40,581 bases of DNA from Anaerolineae bacterium. GTDB lineage: Bacteria; Chloroflexota; Anaerolineae; Aggregatilineales; Phototrophicaceae. The notes below the pieces were generated by a model. That model was not told the origin of the DNA and ran no database searches. It saw only the letters and a list, made by a program, of their open reading frames with translations. Positions within the stretch are counted from its first letter, which is position 1. Each line of letters begins with the position of its first letter. The stretch covers positions 1-40,581 of the forward strand of contig JAPKMO010000032.1 of NCBI GenBank assembly GCA_026645945.1. Reading direction: 5' to 3'. The position numbers and the translations under genes are program-made. Below are positions 38,085-40,581 of this stretch, one piece after another.

Positions 38085-39782
38085 ATGAGCGAACAAAGCG
38101 AAAAACCGAAAGATGACCTGATCGGCAAAATCCTCGGCCAGTACGAGATTCTGGAGGAAATCGGGCGGGGCGGCATGGCGACCGTTTACCGCGCGCGCCA
38201 GCTTTCCATCAACCGCGTGGTGGCCGTCAAGGTGCTGCCGCGCCACCTGCTGCACGACCCCGGCTTTTTCGAGCGTTTCGAGCGCGAAGTGGATGTGGTC
38301 GCCCACCTGGAACATCCCCACATTCTGCCGATTTACGACTACGGCAAGGCCGACGACATGCCGTATATCGCCATGCGCTACCTGGCCGGGGGCAGCCTGG
38401 CGCAGATTATCCGGCGCGGCGCGCCCCGGCTGGAAGACCTGGAACGCCCGATGACCCAGGTCGGGCAGGCGCTGGATTACGCGCACCAGCAGGGCATCAT
38501 TCACCGGGACATCAAACCCGGCAATATCCTGCTGGACGAAAACGGCAACGCTTATCTGTCCGACTTCGGCATCGCCCGCGTCCTGGGCAGCAACCTGACC
38601 GGCAGCGCCATCATCGGCACACCGGCGTATATGAGTCCCGAACAGGCCAACGGCTTCCCACTGGACGCGCGCTCCGACCTGTATTCGCTGGGTATCGTGC
38701 TGTTTGAACTCATCACCGGGCGCGAGCCGTACCAGGCGGAAACGCCGATGGCGCTGCTGCTCAAACACATCAACGAGCCGATTCCGCCGGTCAGCCTGTT
38801 CCGCCAGGGCGTGCCGAGGGAGGTCGAGATGGTGATCGCCCGCGCGACGGCCAAAGACCCCAACCAGCGTTATGCTTCGGCGGGGGAAATGGCGCGCGCC
38901 TTCAGCGAGGCGTTAGGCAGGCTGCGGAACGCCTCGCCCGCCGCCGGGCCGATGGTGGTTGAAGATTCGCCCACCCTGCGGCCAGATGCACCGCCGCGCC
39001 AGACGCCTTATCCCACGCCGCCGCCGACGCCCTATTCCACCCCCTACGGCGGCCAGCCCACGCCGTACCCGCCGCAGACGCCTTACGGGACGCAAACGCC
39101 CTATCCTACGCCCTACCCGCCCGCGCCCCCCTACGGCGCGCCCACGCCGCCGCCGACCGCAGCGCCCGCCCGGCGTTCACCGCTGCCGGTCATCGCGGCG
39201 CTGGTTGCCCTGGTGGTACTCATCGGCGCGGGGACGGTGCTGGTGCTGCCATCGCTCACCGCGCAGGAAGTCCCGGTGACGCGCGTCCCGGCCACGCTGG
39301 GCGCGCCCACGCCCTTCAGCCGCGCCAACCTCGTCACCACCAACCTGTACAGCATCGCCGTACCCAGCGCGTGGCGTTATGTCGAGATGACTGCCGACCA
39401 GTTGGTGAACCACTACTGGGATGACCGGCGGGACGCCAACGCACCGACGACCGCTTATGTGTCGCTGACGATGGTGGACGCCAAACTGGAAACCACGCGG
39501 GACTTTAACGCGGCGGTGGCGGACTACGACAGCGATTATGTTGCGCCGTTTCTCAACGACAGCCTGGCGCTGATAGACGAACAAACCGCCCCGGACGGCA
39601 CGATCCGCCGCAGCTACCGCCGCGCCGCCCAGGACGGGCTGGAAGCCGGGCAGATGGACGTTTTTTACATCGCCCGCGCGCCTTATCTGGTAGTGCTGCA
39701 ATTTTTCTCCGCCGACAGCACCGGCGATTCGCTCGTGCCGACCTTCCAGGCCATCCTGGACAGCCTGCGGGTGATCGGTTAA
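38085..39782 (+). CDS. Transmembrane Ser/Thr protein kinase with Pro/Thr/Tyr-rich linker and PsbP-like outside domain
   Basis: The 565-residue product has a complete kinase domain (about 20-280): glycine loop GRGGMATVY (27-35), Lys49, HRDIKPGN (140-147), DFG (160-162), TPAYMSPE. Residues about 303-362 are a linker of repeated TPYPxP words, which may be phosphorylated or extend the chain. A TM helix lies at about 367-389, and the outside domain starts LYSIAVPSAWRYVEM, the PxxWR type also seen in the exported proteins at 2315 and 3684. It is PknB-like, without PASTA repeats. It is followed by a terminator and then the heat-shock operon. Confidence 0.9.
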   Translation: MSEQSEKPKDDLIGKILGQYEILEEIGRGGMATVYRARQLSINRVVAVKVLPRHLLHDPGFFERFEREVDVVAHLEHPHILPIYDYGKADDMPYIAMRYLAGGSLAQIIRRGAPRLEDLERPMTQVGQALDYAHQQGIIHRDIKPGNILLDENGNAYLSDFGIARVLGSNLTGSAIIGTPAYMSPEQANGFPLDARSDLYSLGIVLFELITGREPYQAETPMALLLKHINEPIPPVSLFRQGVPREVEMVIARATAKDPNQRYASAGEMARAFSEALGRLRNASPAAGPMVVEDSPTLRPDAPPRQTPYPTPPPTPYSTPYGGQPTPYPPQTPYGTQTPYPTPYPPAPPYGAPTPPPTAAPARRSPLPVIAALVALVVLIGAGTVLVLPSLTAQEVPVTRVPATLGAPTPFSRANLVTTNLYSIAVPSAWRYVEMTADQLVNHYWDDRRDANAPTTAYVSLTMVDAKLETTRDFNAAVADYDSDYVAPFLNDSLALIDEQTAPDGTIRRSYRRAAQDGLEAGQMDVFYIARAPYLVVLQFFSADSTGDSLVPTFQAILDSLRVIG

Positions 39783-39797
39783 AATACGGTTGAAATG

Positions 39798-39828
39798 GGG
39801 CGGGATATTAACCCGCCCTTCGCTTTTT
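39798..39828 (+). terminator. Rho-independent terminator after the kinase gene
   Basis: GGGCGGG (39798-39804) pairs with CCCGCCC (39812-39818), loop ATATTAA, and TTCGCTTTTT follows. The T-run overlaps the first CIRCE-like operator. Confidence 0.75.
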
Positions 39829-39853
39829 AGCACTCTGCCCCCTGGTTTGCTAA
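39827..39853. promoter_or_regulatory. Upstream CIRCE-like operator (perfect left half, 9-base spacer, imperfect right half)
   Basis: TTAGCACTC at 39827-39835, spacer TGCCCCCTG, then GTTTGCTAA at 39845-39853, matching the CIRCE right half GAGTGCTAA at seven of nine positions. Ends seven bases before the -35 box of the groES promoter. Confidence 0.6.
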
Positions 39854-39860
39854 AAACCTC

Positions 39861-39889
39861 TTGACTTAAAAACTGCAATCTGTTATATT
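39861..39889 (+). promoter_or_regulatory. groES-groEL promoter
   Basis: TTGACT (39861-39866), exactly 17 bases, TATATT (39884-39889). Near-consensus housekeeping promoter; transcription should begin around 39895-39898, just before the second CIRCE. Confidence 0.85.
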
Positions 39890-39901
39890 GTGGGCATGTC
39901 G

Positions 39902-39927
39902 TTAGCACTCTGGCTTGAGAGTGCTAA
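39902..39927. promoter_or_regulatory. CIRCE element (HrcA operator) with 8-base spacer
   Basis: Perfect half-sites TTAGCACTC (39902-39910) and GAGTGCTAA (39919-39927) are separated by eight bases, TGGCTTGA, rather than the canonical nine. HrcA bound here would block transcription of groES-groEL until heat stress. Confidence 0.93.
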
Positions 39928-39996
39928 TTTTCCGAACAAACTTGTACCCAATAAACCCGACAACCTATTCGATCAGGCAATAGGAGGAGTATTCGT

Positions 39997-40293
39997 ATGT
40001 CTCTGAACCTGCGCCCTCTGGGTGATCGCGTATTGATTGAACCCATTGAACAGGAAGAAACTTTCGCGGGCGGGCAGCTCGTCCTGCCGGAAACCGCCAA
40101 AGAAAAACCGCAGCAGGGTAACGTTCTGGCCGTCGGTGAAGGCCGCCGTGACGATGATGGCGAACGCATCGCTATGGACGTGAAGGTCGGCGACCGCGTG
40201 CTGTTTGCCAAGTACGCCGGTACGGAAATCAAGATTGACGGCAAGAAGCTGCTCATCATGAAGGAAAGCGACATCCTGGCGATCATCGGCTAA
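39997..40293 (+). CDS. groES: Co-chaperonin GroES
   Basis: The 98-residue product is a full-length Gro[15 protein letters not shown] at the start, the flexible mobile loop around [14 protein letters not shown] (about 17-30) that contacts Gro[13 protein letters not shown], the [36 protein letters not shown] end. It caps the GroEL ring during protein folding in the cytoplasm. An AGGAGGAG ribosome site lies before ATG 39997. First gene of the CIRCE-controlled operon, 75 bases before groEL. Confidence 0.98.
   Translation: MSLNLRPLGDRVLIEPIEQEETFAGGQLVLPETAKEKPQQGNVLAVGEGRRDDDGERIAMDVKVGDRVLFAKYAGTEIKIDGKKLLIMKESDILAIIG

Positions 40294-40581
<288 letters not shown>

Overview
The window is high-GC bacterial DNA that most resembles a Chloroflexota (Anaerolineae-like) chromosome. 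This is inferred from the combination of membrane Ser/Thr kinases with varied outside domains, FHA signalling, CIRCE-controlled groES-groEL, exported proteins of lineage-specific type, and many short palindromic repeats between genes. No rRNA, tRNA, CRISPR array, transposase or phage gene was recognised.

Layout. 1-5.0 kb: a TIGR03943-like membrane protein translationally coupled to a sugar isomerase/epimerase-like TIM barrel, two small exported proteins coupled to each other, a CoA-binding Rossmann protein, and a convergent exported protein. 5.0-8.4 kb: two MFS transporters flanking a repeat-rich gap with a 23-codon leader-like ORF. 8.4-12.6 kb: acyl-CoA dehydrogenase, an FHA-receiver signalling protein, a LexA-type winged-helix protein without a protease domain, prmC and a zinc-ribbon protein. 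12.7-16.0 kb: a PIG-V-like mannosyltransferase and an AT-richer type II restriction-modification pair whose endonuclease belongs to the EcoRV family. 16.0-21.2 kb: phosphoenolpyruvate carboxylase, a pseudo-receiver/HTH regulator and a C39-like peptidase with TPR-like repeats. 21.3-29.8 kb: a Ser/Thr kinase whose extracellular half is a type I periplasmic sugar-binding domain, a GH31 alpha-glucosidase, and a family 5 substrate-binding protein with two permeases. 29.9-34.3 kb: a minus-strand operon of two glycosyltransferases and two methyltransferases, ATGA-coupled in part, followed by a third methyltransferase; probably surface-glycan assembly. 34.4-40.6 kb: a DUF4139 protein, a TIM-barrel glycosidase-like protein, a decaying exported-protein pseudogene, a second Ser/Thr kinase, and groES plus the start of groEL behind a promoter bracketed by two CIRCE operators.

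Most notable: (i) the kinase-periplasmic-binding-protein fusion, which looks like a sugar receptor placed next to carbohydrate genes; (ii) the EcoRV-type endonuclease, with catalytic triad spacing and DNA-recognition loop preserved; (iii) small non-coding insertion elements of about 170-190 bp with a common CCTCACCC/CCCTCTCC core, two of which show clear 9-bp target duplications. One of these sits inside a 57-bp repeat whose uninterrupted copy is in the same window; (iv) the paired CIRCE sites; (v) a lipoprotein whose signal peptide is encoded by a dispersed inverted repeat.

Functional assignments rest on motif reading and memory of the families, without database searches. Start codons were moved downstream of the longest ORF where a ribosome-binding site or gene overlap supported it.
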